A stretch of DNA of 64,000 bases. Origin: Chersky-840 sp963848335. Lineage in GTDB: Bacteria > Actinomycetota > Acidimicrobiia > Acidimicrobiales > UBA8190. The stretch lies in assembly GCA_963848335.1 (NCBI GenBank), contig CAWKDD010000001.1, forward strand, positions 1,612,001-1,676,000. The letters are read 5' to 3'. Each line of letters opens with the position of its first letter. Position 1 is the stretch's first letter. The position numbers were made by a program, and so were the translations under genes. Shown one piece after another: positions 55,158-63,550 of this stretch. Under the pieces are notes generated by a model. It saw only the letters and a program-made list of their open reading frames with translations. It searched no databases and was not told where the DNA came from.

Positions 55158-55694
55158 GTGCAGCAGACGGGGCTACGCACATCAGTTGATCTGACACTGG
55201 AGCATCAGACTCCTGACATCGCTTCGCGGCCTTTGTCTCCCTTTCCTATTGGCGCTGGCGCGGCGATTGCAGTCTTCGCAATGCGAGAGGCCGGACTCGT
55301 TGTCGGCCCAGTGGCGGTCGCCGTCGCCATCGCGTGTCTTCTCTTAGGGCCAGAACCAACAAGGTTCGCGAATCGATGCATAGTCGCCTTCGGGGTCATC
55401 TTCGGTTGGGTGCGTGGCGACCCCACGCTCAGGGACATCGCCGTGATCACCGCTAAGTCCGGGGTTGCACTCAGCGGTGGTTCGATTCCGTTGCGCCTAC
55501 ATTTCATCTTTCGCGCCGTATCGCAAAGCGTAGAGGCGGTAGTCACGGAATTTCCGCGGCCCGCCGATGGTCACAATCACCTCATCGTCCCACCATGGCT
55601 GGCGGCAAATCTCATCCGGCACGATCGTCAATGGGCGACGCCGGGAGTCCTTTTCACCACTGATCAACCCTCGACGAGCGCACATCGGGCTTGA
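55158..55694 (+). pseudogene. Possible remnant of a membrane-protein gene
   Basis: A 178-codon open frame with two hydrophobic segments (about 33-62 and 72-85; for example Val-Ala-Val-Ala-Ile-Ala-Cys-Leu-Leu-Leu-Gly-Pro) that look like the start of a multi-pass membrane protein. The second half has weak coding character and no continuation. There is no ribosome binding site. It overlaps a competing minus-strand frame. I treat it as a likely remnant; it may also be a chance open frame. Confidence 0.25.
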
Positions 55695-55747
55695 TCGATC
55701 AGGCGAGAAGGGTTTCCTGTCGTGCCGGGCACAGAAGAGGAAGGTCG

Positions 55748-55891
55748 ATGAAAGCTGACGTGCAAGGTTTCATGTGTGCCTGTGGCACCTTCGTCAAGCG
55801 GCCCAAGGGCATCAGCGACCGAGATTGGCGTCGGCGGGTGGGGGTCTTTCGCGAGTGCGACGACTGCTGGCAGCTCCAAGCCTCCTGGTAG
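55748..55891 (+). CDS. Very small cysteine-pair protein
   Basis: Forty-seven residues from ATG 55748, with a strong ribosome binding site (agaggaagg) five bases before the start. Cys-Ala-Cys at 10-12 and Cys-Asp-Asp-Cys at 38-41 would form a zinc site. Between them is a basic helix with Asp-Arg-Asp-Trp-Arg-Arg-Arg. No signal peptide or membrane helix is present. It may bind nucleic acid, but I do not recognise a family. It faces the small membrane-protein gene at 55969 (convergent). Confidence 0.5.
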   Translation: MKADVQGFMCACGTFVKRPKGISDRDWRRRVGVFRECDDCWQLQASW

Positions 55892-55968
55892 GTCACCTGC
55901 GACCGGTGGGCTCTCCGATCCTGTCGGGTTCCCTTGCCGCCGGCACAGGGCGGATAAGGGGTGACGAG

Positions 55969-56157
55969 CTACGGCCGACCTTCGGACCTGTGGCGCAGCC
56001 CTGCCGCCACCAGGAGCGAAAGGACCACCAGCATCGAGAACTCGAGCGCCAGCTCGGCAGCCACGACGGGTCGCACCCCTCCGAGCATGCGGAGAGCCCC
56101 GGCGAACACGATTGCTCCCACCAGCAGGACGGCGCCTTCACGGGCGACGTGTCTCAT
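55969..56157 (-). CDS. Small two-helix membrane protein
   Basis: A 62-residue protein from ATG 56157, preceded by GGGGAGG seven bases upstream, one of the best ribosome binding sites in the window. Two hydrophobic helices (about 9-24 and 34-54, with Ala-Leu-Glu-Phe-Ser-Met-Leu-Val-Val-Leu) are separated by a short loop. The N-terminus is basic. The size resembles small membrane subunits or toxin-like peptides, but nothing indicates which. The longer frame upstream is Arg-rich and has no ribosome binding site. Confidence 0.55.
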   Translation of the reverse strand: MRHVAREGAVLLVGAIVFAGALRMLGGVRPVVAAELALEFSMLVVLSLLVAAGLRHRSEGRP

Positions 56158-56294
56158 TTTCGCACCTCCCCGATCAGCATCGACACTTCGGTGCCGACCC
56201 TTGACCCGGGAGCCTGCCCGCCAAGGCGTTTTCGGCCGCCTGCCTGACACCGTCGCGACCGAAACGGATCCGCACCAGTCGGTAGATTCCTGGC

Positions 56295-58082
56295 GTGCCC
56301 GAGGGACCGCCTGCCGACTCCGGGTCCGGCGTGCCCGACAGCGGATCTCCCGCCCCGGTGCCAGTCACGGAGTCCCCCGACATCGAGGTGCAGGCGGATC
56401 CCTCACGGTCCGAGCGCACGAGGGCGAAGCGGCGCCGAACCTCCAAGCGGCGCCGGCGCTTCGTCCTGATCGGCGTCGGGAGCCTGGTCGGCCTCGTCGT
56501 GCTCATCATCGCCGCCGGGGCTGCCTTTCTCTGGTACGAGAACAATCGCATCCACCGCGTGGACGTGAAGCACCTGGCCGAGGTCCAAGCCCGTGGTGCG
56601 CAGAAGGACGTGCAGAACATCCTCCTGATCGGCTCGACGACCCGGTGCGGCCTCAAGCAGCAGAGCACCGCGTTCGGCCTCTGCGACCAGGGGGTGACCG
56701 GGGTCAACAGCGACGTGGTCATGATCCTGCATCTCGACCCCGATCACAATCGGGCCTCGATCCTCTCGATCCCGCGTGACACCTTCGTCCCCAATGCCCA
56801 CCCCGGAGGGGTCAACAAGATCGACGCCGCCCTGGGGGCACCCGAGGGCCCCGGTCAGCTCATCGCCGCGATCACCGAGGACTTCGGGATTCCCATCCAG
56901 CACTACGTGGAGCTGAACTTCGACAGCTTCCAGGGCGTCGTACAAGCCCTGGGCGGGGTGAAGATGTACTTCCCGATGCCGGTGTTCGACCAGGAATCGT
57001 CGCTGTACGAGCCGAAGACCGGTTGCCAGACGCTCAACGGGTTCCAGGCGCTGGCCGTAGTCCGGGCCCGGCACCTGCAGTACCAGCCACCGAGCGATGC
57101 CGGAGTGTCGCGCTACGACTGGCCTTATGACCCGCAGAGCGACCTCAGCCGGATCCGCCGTGACCACGAGTTCCTGCGCGTGATGGCTTCCGCGGTGGCC
57201 AAGCGCGGGCTCGGGAACCTCGTCACGGACCTCAGGCTGATCGACTCACTGTCGGGCAATCTCGAGGTCGACAACGGGTTCTCGGCCACCGCCATGGCGC
57301 ATCTCGTCCTGCAATTCCACAGCATCGATCCCAATGCGGTTCCCCAGTACACGCTCCCCGTCGTGGAGGACGGTCAGGAGTACTACTACCAAGGTGGCGA
57401 CTACGGCGACGTGGTCTTTCCCATCCAACCCCAGGACCAGCAAGTCGTGGACCGATTCCTGGGCAGCACGCCGACCGAGGACACCACGGGCCGGGCGCTT
57501 CCTGCACCGGGCTCGTTCACCGTCGCCGTTGAGAACGGGAGCGGTCTTTACGACGAGGGGCACACGACCGCTACAGCCCTGGAGGCCCTCGGCTACGACG
57601 TGACCTCGGTCACCGACACCCCGGCAGGCGCCTCGACCACCGAGACCACCGTGCTCTATGCCAACCCCGCCCAACTCGACGATGCCCTTCGGGTCCAGTC
57701 CGAATTCTCCGGCCTCGCCGTCTTGGGGTACGACCCCGGGTTGATCGCCAAGGCGACCGGAACCGCAGGGGTCGGATCGAGCACGGAGAGCACCATCGAC
57801 GTCGGCTCGACGCTCTCGACCTCGGAAGGCGCCGACGTCGTCGTCGTGATCGGCTCCAACGAGGCGGTGAACGCGTCGGCCGGCTCGACCCCCACCTCGG
57901 GTCCGGGCCTCTCGACGACGACGTCGGGACCGGTGCCGGGTTCGGGGACAACCTCCACCACGACCACGGTGCCGGCACCGTTGGCCGACAACCCCGACCT
58001 GTCGGCCCCTTCGGGGGCCACCGAAACACTCGAGAAGTGGGACCCGCGCTCGTGCACCGCCAGCGGCGGCGCCGGCCCCTGA
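56295..58082 (+). CDS. LCP-family (LytR-CpsA-Psr) protein with LytR_C domain
   Basis: Transfers wall polymers from a lipid carrier to peptidoglycan. The 595-residue protein has a polar N-terminus, a membrane helix (about 56-78), and an outer LCP domain. Ser-Asp-Val-Val-Met-Ile-Leu-His (near 139) and Ser-Ile-Pro-Arg-Asp-Thr (near 158) are the LCP motifs with catalytic Asp and Arg. Asn-Lys-Ile-Asp-Ala-Ala-Leu and Arg-Ala-Arg-His follow. A LytR_C-like domain (about 415-530) and a Ser/Thr/Pro-rich end with Trp-Asp-Pro-Arg-Ser-Cys follow. The likely acceptor step fits the arabinan-type polymers suggested by aftD. GTG 56295 is the start. Confidence 0.9.
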   Translation: MPEGPPADSGSGVPDSGSPAPVPVTESPDIEVQADPSRSERTRAKRRRTSKRRRRFVLIGVGSLVGLVVLIIAAGAAFLWYENNRIHRVDVKHLAEVQARGAQKDVQNILLIGSTTRCGLKQQSTAFGLCDQGVTGVNSDVVMILHLDPDHNRASILSIPRDTFVPNAHPGGVNKIDAALGAPEGPGQLIAAITEDFGIPIQHYVELNFDSFQGVVQALGGVKMYFPMPVFDQESSLYEPKTGCQTLNGFQALAVVRARHLQYQPPSDAGVSRYDWPYDPQSDLSRIRRDHEFLRVMASAVAKRGLGNLVTDLRLIDSLSGNLEVDNGFSATAMAHLVLQFHSIDPNAVPQYTLPVVEDGQEYYYQGGDYGDVVFPIQPQDQQVVDRFLGSTPTEDTTGRALPAPGSFTVAVENGSGLYDEGHTTATALEALGYDVTSVTDTPAGASTTETTVLYANPAQLDDALRVQSEFSGLAVLGYDPGLIAKATGTAGVGSSTESTIDVGSTLSTSEGADVVVVIGSNEAVNASAGSTPTSGPGLSTTTSGPVPGSGTTSTTTTVPAPLADNPDLSAPSGATETLEKWDPRSCTASGGAGP

Positions 58083-58098
58083 GCGGCCGCCGTGATCG

Positions 58099-58599
58099 CT
58101 ACAGCTTGTCCTTGCCTCCGCTCGGCATCCACATGGAGTAGACGAGACTGGTGGCGGTGGGGGCCTCACAGAACGCCATCACCACCTTGCCTCCGACCGA
58201 CGTCGATCGGTTGGTGTTGGCGGTGACCTTTCCCTTGGCCTTGAACCTGAACCCGCTGGCACAGCCCTTGTCGCCGGCGCTGGCATTCGCGCTCACGGTC
58301 ACGGTCGTCGAGGTCGCGTTCGCCCACCTGATGGCCATCCGTGTGGTGGAGATACTGAAATTCGGCCCCGAGCTGTAGACACCCGAGCCGCCGGTGCCAC
58401 CCGAGCAGCCCGACAGCGTGCCCACGGTTTCACCTTTGAGCACGAGGGTTCCGCTGAACCCCGTGCAGGTGATCGAACCCTTGCCCCGGGCCCAGGCCGG
58501 CCCGGCCAGGACACCGGTTCCCACCATCGACAGCGACACCACGCCGATCACGGGCAGAGCGACAGAACGAAGACGACGAATCCCGGTCCCACCTCGCAT
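58099..58599 (-). CDS. Secreted hypothetical protein
   Basis: A 166-residue protein. After a basic N-terminus, a signal peptide (about 12-38: Val-Ile-Gly-Val-Val-Ser-Leu-Ser-Met-Val-Gly-Thr) ends near Ala-Trp-Ala. The mature part is rich in Gly, Ser and Thr. It has four cysteines (Ile-Thr-Cys-Thr; Ser-Gly-Cys-Ser; Lys-Gly-Cys-Ala; Phe-Cys-Glu) that could form two disulfides. I do not recognise a family. ATG 58599 gives a normal signal peptide. It converges on the LCP gene and is divergent from the IolB-like gene, with 169 bases between starts. Confidence 0.7.
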   Translation of the reverse strand: MRGGTGIRRLRSVALPVIGVVSLSMVGTGVLAGPAWARGKGSITCTGFSGTLVLKGETVGTLSGCSGGTGGSGVYSSGPNFSISTTRMAIRWANATSTTVTVSANASAGDKGCASGFRFKAKGKVTANTNRSTSVGGKVVMAFCEAPTATSLVYSMWMPSGGKDKL

Positions 58600-58768
58600 C
58601 GGCCCTAGCCCCCTGCTCCTCAGGCCGGCGATCGACGCCTTCAGCCCCCCGTCGACCACGACCCCGCATACCCCGACATCCGTAGGATAGGCGGAGTCGG
58701 GCCGCTGTGCCCACGGCCGGGCACCAGGGGCCGGTCGGCTGCCCCCGTTCCCTGCCTACAATCCGAAG

Positions 58769-59662
58769 GTGGGCCATCCGCTGCATCTCCCGTACGGGAG
58801 CTCCGCAGACGGGCCCGACAACGTCGTCGTGACGCCTCGATCGGCAGGGTGGGGCTACGCGGGGCTGAGGGTCGTAGAGCTGGCGCCGGGCCGCTCGCGG
58901 TCCTTGACCACGGGCTCGGAGGAGATCGTGGTCCTGCCCTTGGCCGGCTCGTGTGTCGTGGAGTGCGAAGGACACCGGTTCGCGTTGACAGGGCGCGACG
59001 ACGTCTTCAGCCGTGTCACCGACTTCGCCTATATCCCGATCGACACCGAGGTGCGCCTGACCAGTTCGGTAGGGGGCCGTTTCGCCCTCCCCGGCGCCCA
59101 GGCCGTGCGTCGCCTCGAGCCCGCCTACGGACCCGCTGGTGCGGTTCCGGTCGAGTTACGTGGCTCGGGACGGGCGACGCGACAGCTCAACAACTTCTGC
59201 GACCCGCGGTCCTTCCCCGCCGACAAGCTCGTAGCCGTGGAATGCATCACGCCGGCGGGGAACTGGTCGAGCTACCCCCCGCACAAGCACGACGAGCTCG
59301 GGCCCGGCGAGGCCGTGCTCGAGGAGATCTACTACTTCGAGATGGCGAGGACATCGGTCGGAGGGCCCCGGCAGATGGGAGAGGGATTCGCCATGCACCG
59401 CGTGTACACCCGCGATGGTGAGATCGACCTGTGCGAGGAGGTGCGACAGGGCGACGTGATCCTCATCCCCCGGGGCTATCACGGCCCGTCGACGACCGCG
59501 CCGGGCTACGACCTCTACTACCTGAACGTCCTGGCCGGGCCGGGGGAGGACCGGACCATGGCATTCTGCGACGACCCCGCCCACAGCTGGATCCGTGTCT
59601 CGTGGGACGACCAGGTACCCGACCCGCGCCTTCCCTTGTCCACGGCGGCGGGACCTGCCTGA
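58769..59662 (+). CDS. iolB: IolB-like 5-deoxy-glucuronate isomerase
   Basis: Converts 5-deoxy-D-glucuronate to 5-dehydro-2-deoxy-D-gluconate in myo-inositol breakdown. The 297-residue bicupin protein contains Tyr-Pro-Pro-His-Lys-His-Asp (near 171), the metal-binding His residues, and Glu-Glu-Ile-Tyr-Tyr-Phe (near 192). The third His is in Gly-Tyr-His-Gly-Pro. All metal ligands expected of the family are present. No iolA, iolC, iolD, iolE or iolG neighbours are visible, so this may be a stray catabolic gene or part of a pathway scattered in the genome. GTG 58769 is the start. Confidence 0.88.
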   Translation: MGHPLHLPYGSSADGPDNVVVTPRSAGWGYAGLRVVELAPGRSRSLTTGSEEIVVLPLAGSCVVECEGHRFALTGRDDVFSRVTDFAYIPIDTEVRLTSSVGGRFALPGAQAVRRLEPAYGPAGAVPVELRGSGRATRQLNNFCDPRSFPADKLVAVECITPAGNWSSYPPHKHDELGPGEAVLEEIYYFEMARTSVGGPRQMGEGFAMHRVYTRDGEIDLCEEVRQGDVILIPRGYHGPSTTAPGYDLYYLNVLAGPGEDRTMAFCDDPAHSWIRVSWDDQVPDPRLPLSTAAGPA

Positions 59663-59708
59663 CGACCCTCGCACCCGGCGTGACCGGCCAGCGCCGCGGC
59701 GACCGGCC

Positions 59709-60845
59709 TCAGGCCCAGGCGCGATCGAACCAGCGCTGGACGCGGCTGGAGCCGAAATCGTCCTTCTCCGCCGCCAGCGCCGGTGACGGTCCCTCGAGGA
59801 GCCCGGCCGGTGCCTGGCCGCTCAGGAAGGTGACCTCGACGCGGGCCACGAGCCCCGACCCGAACTCCAGGTAGCACACACCGCTCCCGTCGTAACCCAC
59901 GGGGACCGAGCTCCCACGCAGGAGGGCCGCGATCTGTTCGGCCACGACAGAAGCCTGCCCTTCGGCGAAGACGCCCGCCTTGGGGGTCCCGACGCTGGCC
60001 ACGTCGCCGACCGCGTAGACACCCGGAAACGCCGTCTCGAGGGTGAGCGGGTTCACCGGGACCCAGCCCTCGACCGCCAACCCCGACTCCGCCACCACGG
60101 CGGGCACTCGGTGCACCGGGACGCCCAAGAAGAGGTCATAGGGCATCTCGGTCCCGTCGCTGAGCACGGCCACCTTGCGATCGCCGTCGAGCGAGTGCAC
60201 CAAGCATTCGGGGTGCCAATGGATGTCGCGCTCGGCGAAGGCGGCCAGCAGCGCCTCCGACGCGGCCGGCGAGGGAGGGATGGGAACGCCGAAGGGCATG
60301 ACGAGCGTGATCTCGGAGATGTCCCGTAGCCCGCGCCCGCTGAGGTAGTCGTGCATCATGAGAGCGGTCTCGCTGGGCGCCGGCGGGCACTTGAACGGCG
60401 TCGAGGTCACTCCGACGACCACGCGCCCCCCTTCGAAGCGCGCCAGCACGTCTTGCAGGGCGAAGGCGGCGGCCACGGTGTAGAACTCGTGGCCGGCTTC
60501 GGCCAGTCCGGGGGTGGCCGAGGGATCGAGATCGGCCCCCAACGCCACCACCATCACATCTCCCTCGAACACCCCCGCATCGGTCTCGACGCGCCGGGCA
60601 GCAGGGTCGATCGAGCGGATCGTGCTCTGGACGAACCGCACCCCCGGCTTGTCCAGGTCACGGTAGGGGTGGACGACCGCCGAAGCCGGCGCCCGCCCGA
60701 ACATGACGTCGAGCTTGGAGAACCCGAACACGAACCCCTCGCCGCGGTCGATCAGGGTCAGGTCGAGCTCGTCACCGAACTCCTCGGAAAGCGTCGTCGA
60801 CAGTTCCAGTCCACCGAAACCTGCCCCGAGAACCAGGATCCGCAT
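59709..60845 (-). CDS. NAD(P)/FAD-dependent oxidoreductase, sulfide:quinone-reductase-like
   Basis: A 378-residue flavoprotein. The FAD-binding motif is Val-Leu-Gly-Ala-Gly-Phe-Gly-Gly-Leu-Glu (about 4-13), and a second FAD site Tyr-Ala-Val-Gly-Asp-Val-Ala is near 287. Thr-Pro-Phe-Lys-Cys-Pro-Pro-Ala-Pro has one Cys (near 162), as in sulfide:quinone oxidoreductases. The other catalytic Cys seen in well-studied enzymes is not obvious to me, so sulfide oxidation is unproven; NADH dehydrogenase-like activity is an alternative. The open frame extends upstream, but ATG 60845 starts directly at the first strand. No partner gene is evident. Confidence 0.82.
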   Translation of the reverse strand: MRILVLGAGFGGLELSTTLSEEFGDELDLTLIDRGEGFVFGFSKLDVMFGRAPASAVVHPYRDLDKPGVRFVQSTIRSIDPAARRVETDAGVFEGDVMVVALGADLDPSATPGLAEAGHEFYTVAAAFALQDVLARFEGGRVVVGVTSTPFKCPPAPSETALMMHDYLSGRGLRDISEITLVMPFGVPIPPSPAASEALLAAFAERDIHWHPECLVHSLDGDRKVAVLSDGTEMPYDLFLGVPVHRVPAVVAESGLAVEGWVPVNPLTLETAFPGVYAVGDVASVGTPKAGVFAEGQASVVAEQIAALLRGSSVPVGYDGSGVCYLEFGSGLVARVEVTFLSGQAPAGLLEGPSPALAAEKDDFGSSRVQRWFDRAWA

Positions 60846-61090
60846 CGGGGCGACTCTACGCGATGCCGGCACCACCGGACACACGCTGAAGGCCCCCAAC
60901 GCGCCGGCCGCATGCGGCGGCGAGTTCGGCAACGGCGTGGGGGGCGCTGGTAGCGTGCTCCGGGAAGCATGCCCTCCCGGTTCGGAGCCCGGTTGCATCT
61001 ACGACTCGGGTGTTCGTCCCCGGAGGGCATATGCGCGCACCTGAAGCAGGCGGGTCGACCAGCTCGCGAACGGTCGGGGGGTGACGGGCG

Positions 61091-63487
61091 ATGACGACTG
61101 GGACCACAGCGTCGGCACGACGTCGCCCTTCCGCTCGACAGGGGCACACACGCCCGTGGCAGGCGGACCTCTTCGGGGTGCTGTGGGTGGTGGCCGCCGC
61201 CGGCGCCGTCATGGCCCCGGCCCTGGCCCACGGGTCGTCGCTCGGCCCCTTCGACCTGCTGAGCCAGGTCGGGTTGACGAAACAGCCCGGGGTGGTGGTC
61301 CACAATCAACAGACGGGGGACCTCATCCGTTTGTTCATCCCGTGGTCGGCACTGGCGTGGACCCAGGTGCATCACGGTCAGCTTCCTCTGTGGGATCCCT
61401 ACAGCGGACTGGGCATGCCCCTCGCCTTCAACTGGGAGTCGGCCCCCTTCAGCCTTCCCGCGCTGATCGGCTATCTGGTCCCGCTCCGCTACGCGTACAC
61501 GGTCGGGATCCTGGTCACGCTGGTCGTCGCCGGCACCGGGGTGTACGTGCTCGCCCGCGTGCTGCGCCTCGGCGTGCTCGGTTCGGTCCTGGCCGCCACC
61601 GTGTTCGAATTGAGCGGGCAATTCATGGCGAACCTGGGCTGGCCCCTCTCGTCGGTGATGTCGTGGTCCGGTTGGTTGTTCGCCGCCGCCGTCCTCGTCG
61701 TACGGGGCCGGCGCCGCTCCCGGGACGTCGCCCTCTTCGCCGTCGTCCTGGCCTTCGCCGTGTACGCCGGGTACCCCGAGGCCGTGATCATCCTCGGGGT
61801 GGCGCTCTTCGTGTTCCTCGTCGTGTTCCTGGCCTTGCGCGCCCCGGGGCTGGGAGGGTCGGGACCGATCCTGCGTCCTGTCTTCGACCTGGCCGCGGCG
61901 ATCGTCGCCGGACTCGCCCTCGCCATGCCGCTGGCGCTGCCCGGTCTGCAGATCGCGTCCCAGTCGGTGCGAAACGCCGCGCTCCCTGTCACGGGAGTGG
62001 GTGGCCAGACGCTCATCGCCCACGACGTGCTGCACCTCGTCCTGCCGGGATTCGACGGCCTGCCGTGGAGGGGGAGCACCTACTTCGGGCCCATCTTCAC
62101 CAATTACATGGAGAGTGCCGCCTACGTCGGTGTCATCACGCTCGTCCTCGCCGTGGTGGGCGTGGTGGTACGCCGAAGGCGCCGCGAGGCACTGGCGTTG
62201 GCCGCCGTCGCCGTGGTCGCCGCCGTGCTCGTTTTCGCCCCGCCCCTGGTCTCGGTCATCGGTCGACTGCCCAGTGCGGGCCGCGTGCGTTGGTACGAGT
62301 CGTTGGGCCCCATGACCCTCGCCCTGGCCCTCCTGGCCGGGATGGGGATGGACGTCCTCGTCCGCATGCACGGCAAACGGTCCGTCCGCGTAGGGACCGG
62401 GATCGGCTTCGCCGGGGCGGGTGTGGCCCTGGGGGCATTGTGGCTGGCGGGTCGCGGCCACCTCCCCGCCCACGAGGAGACCGTCCGGGCCCAGAGCTTC
62501 GTGTGGCCCCTTGTCGACACGGTGGTCGGGCTGGCGGTGCTGGTCGCCCTGGCCCTGGCACATCGGCGTGCCCGGGTGCCCCGTGGATCGGAACGCGGCG
62601 CCTGGTCGGGTGTCGGGCGCTGGGCGGGCGGGGCGCTCCTCGCCTGCGAGACCGTCTTCCTGGTGGCGGCGGGGGCACCGCTGTTCTCCTCGAGCCCCAC
62701 CTTCCTCACGCCGACGCCCGCGGCCCGGGCCCTGCAACGCGCCGTGGGCTCGGCCGTTGTGGGCTTCGGCCCCTGCAACCCCGACCTGGGGATCTACTAC
62801 GACGTCAACGTCGCCTTCGCGGTCCAGGAGCTTCCGGTGTACGACCCCGTGATCCCCCAGAAGTACTTCTCGTCCTGGGAGACGCTCACCGGCCAGCAGG
62901 CCAAGACCCCCTTCGACCACGCGTCGGTCTTCTGCCCCAGTGTGACGACGTCCACCGCGGCGCGCCGCTTCGGCGTGGCCTACGTCCTCGAACCCATCGG
63001 CACGCCTGGCCCCCAGGGTGCCGCCTTCGACACCCGGGTGGGGGACGAGAACCTGTACCGGGTCCCCGGGGCGGCGCCGGCGACGCTCACGCCTTTGTCG
63101 TCGAGGGGGGGGATCCCCGGCGACGACGCGCCGGGGCGGCCGATACCGGTCACCCATCCCGATCCCGCGTCCTGGAACGTAGAGACGTCCTCGGCGACTG
63201 CCGCGGTCCTGAGACTCCGGCTCACCGACCTCCCGGGCTGGCACGCCACCATCGACAACCACCCGCTCGCCCTGCGCCGCTTCTCGGGGGTCATGCTCCA
63301 GGCACGCGTTCCCCCGGGGCGGCACACGGTGGTGCTCACCTACTGGCCGACCACCTTCACGATCGGCATGGTCCTGGCCGGGTGCAGTGCCGCCGGGCTC
63401 GTGACCGCGCTGATCGTCGGGCGCAGAGGCCGCAGACGCCCCGTCACGACGACCACGAGCACGACCTCAGACCCTGCCGTGCCCTGA
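61091..63487 (+). CDS. Large multi-pass YfhO-like membrane protein
   Basis: A 798-residue membrane protein with about 12 helices and a soluble C-terminal region. After the first helix comes Leu-Leu-Ser-Gln-Val-Gly-Leu, then Gln-Thr-Gly-Asp-Leu-Ile-Arg-Leu-Phe-Ile-Pro-Trp, a polar loop like those of YfhO, and Leu-Trp-Asp-Pro-Tyr-Ser-Gly (near 100). The C-terminus has Leu-Pro-Gly-Trp-His-Ala-Thr-Ile-Asp and a final helix, as in the other two large paralogous proteins here. It may act in glycosylation of envelope polymers; this is inferred. ATG 61091 is the start; 245 bases separate it from the divergent oxidoreductase. Confidence 0.78.
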   Translation: MTTGTTASARRRPSARQGHTRPWQADLFGVLWVVAAAGAVMAPALAHGSSLGPFDLLSQVGLTKQPGVVVHNQQTGDLIRLFIPWSALAWTQVHHGQLPLWDPYSGLGMPLAFNWESAPFSLPALIGYLVPLRYAYTVGILVTLVVAGTGVYVLARVLRLGVLGSVLAATVFELSGQFMANLGWPLSSVMSWSGWLFAAAVLVVRGRRRSRDVALFAVVLAFAVYAGYPEAVIILGVALFVFLVVFLALRAPGLGGSGPILRPVFDLAAAIVAGLALAMPLALPGLQIASQSVRNAALPVTGVGGQTLIAHDVLHLVLPGFDGLPWRGSTYFGPIFTNYMESAAYVGVITLVLAVVGVVVRRRRREALALAAVAVVAAVLVFAPPLVSVIGRLPSAGRVRWYESLGPMTLALALLAGMGMDVLVRMHGKRSVRVGTGIGFAGAGVALGALWLAGRGHLPAHEETVRAQSFVWPLVDTVVGLAVLVALALAHRRARVPRGSERGAWSGVGRWAGGALLACETVFLVAAGAPLFSSSPTFLTPTPAARALQRAVGSAVVGFGPCNPDLGIYYDVNVAFAVQELPVYDPVIPQKYFSSWETLTGQQAKTPFDHASVFCPSVTTSTAARRFGVAYVLEPIGTPGPQGAAFDTRVGDENLYRVPGAAPATLTPLSSRGGIPGDDAPGRPIPVTHPDPASWNVETSSATAAVLRLRLTDLPGWHATIDNHPLALRRFSGVMLQARVPPGRHTVVLTYWPTTFTIGMVLAGCSAAGLVTALIVGRRGRRRPVTTTTSTTSDPAVP

Positions 63488-63528
63488 GGCGCCGGCACGC
63501 CGCACCGGACCGGACCAGACCGGACGGC

Positions 63529-63550
63529 CCGGTCAGACCGGCCTGACCGG
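63529..63550. terminator. Hairpin between convergent genes
   Basis: ccggtcag pairs with ctgaccgg, an 8-base perfect stem with a 6-base loop, in the 60 bases between the YfhO-like gene and the HtrA-like gene. The region is rich in ccgg-containing repeats, and no T-run follows, so it is at best a bidirectional GC-type terminator. Confidence 0.45.

Larger units (their letters stand above)
54892..55747. other. Mostly non-coding or decayed stretch
   Basis: About 0.85 kb with no convincing complete gene and mixed base use. It contains the direct repeats at 54930-54961 and an 8-base inverted repeat (tcaagagg at 55113-55120, cctcttga at 55132-55139). One doubtful open frame on the plus strand (55158-55694) and a short one on the minus strand (55497-55685) overlap, so both cannot be simple genes. 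Confidence 0.55.

Noticed and set aside
55497..55685. Short minus-strand open frame with protein-like sequence
   Set aside because: Sixty-two codons, no ribosome binding site and no upstream continuation. It overlaps a competing frame, so I leave it as a possible remnant only.
61081..63546. An 821-codon plus-strand open frame
   Set aside because: It covers the third YfhO-like gene in another frame. The true frame has membrane helices; this one is Arg/Gly/Pro-rich throughout.
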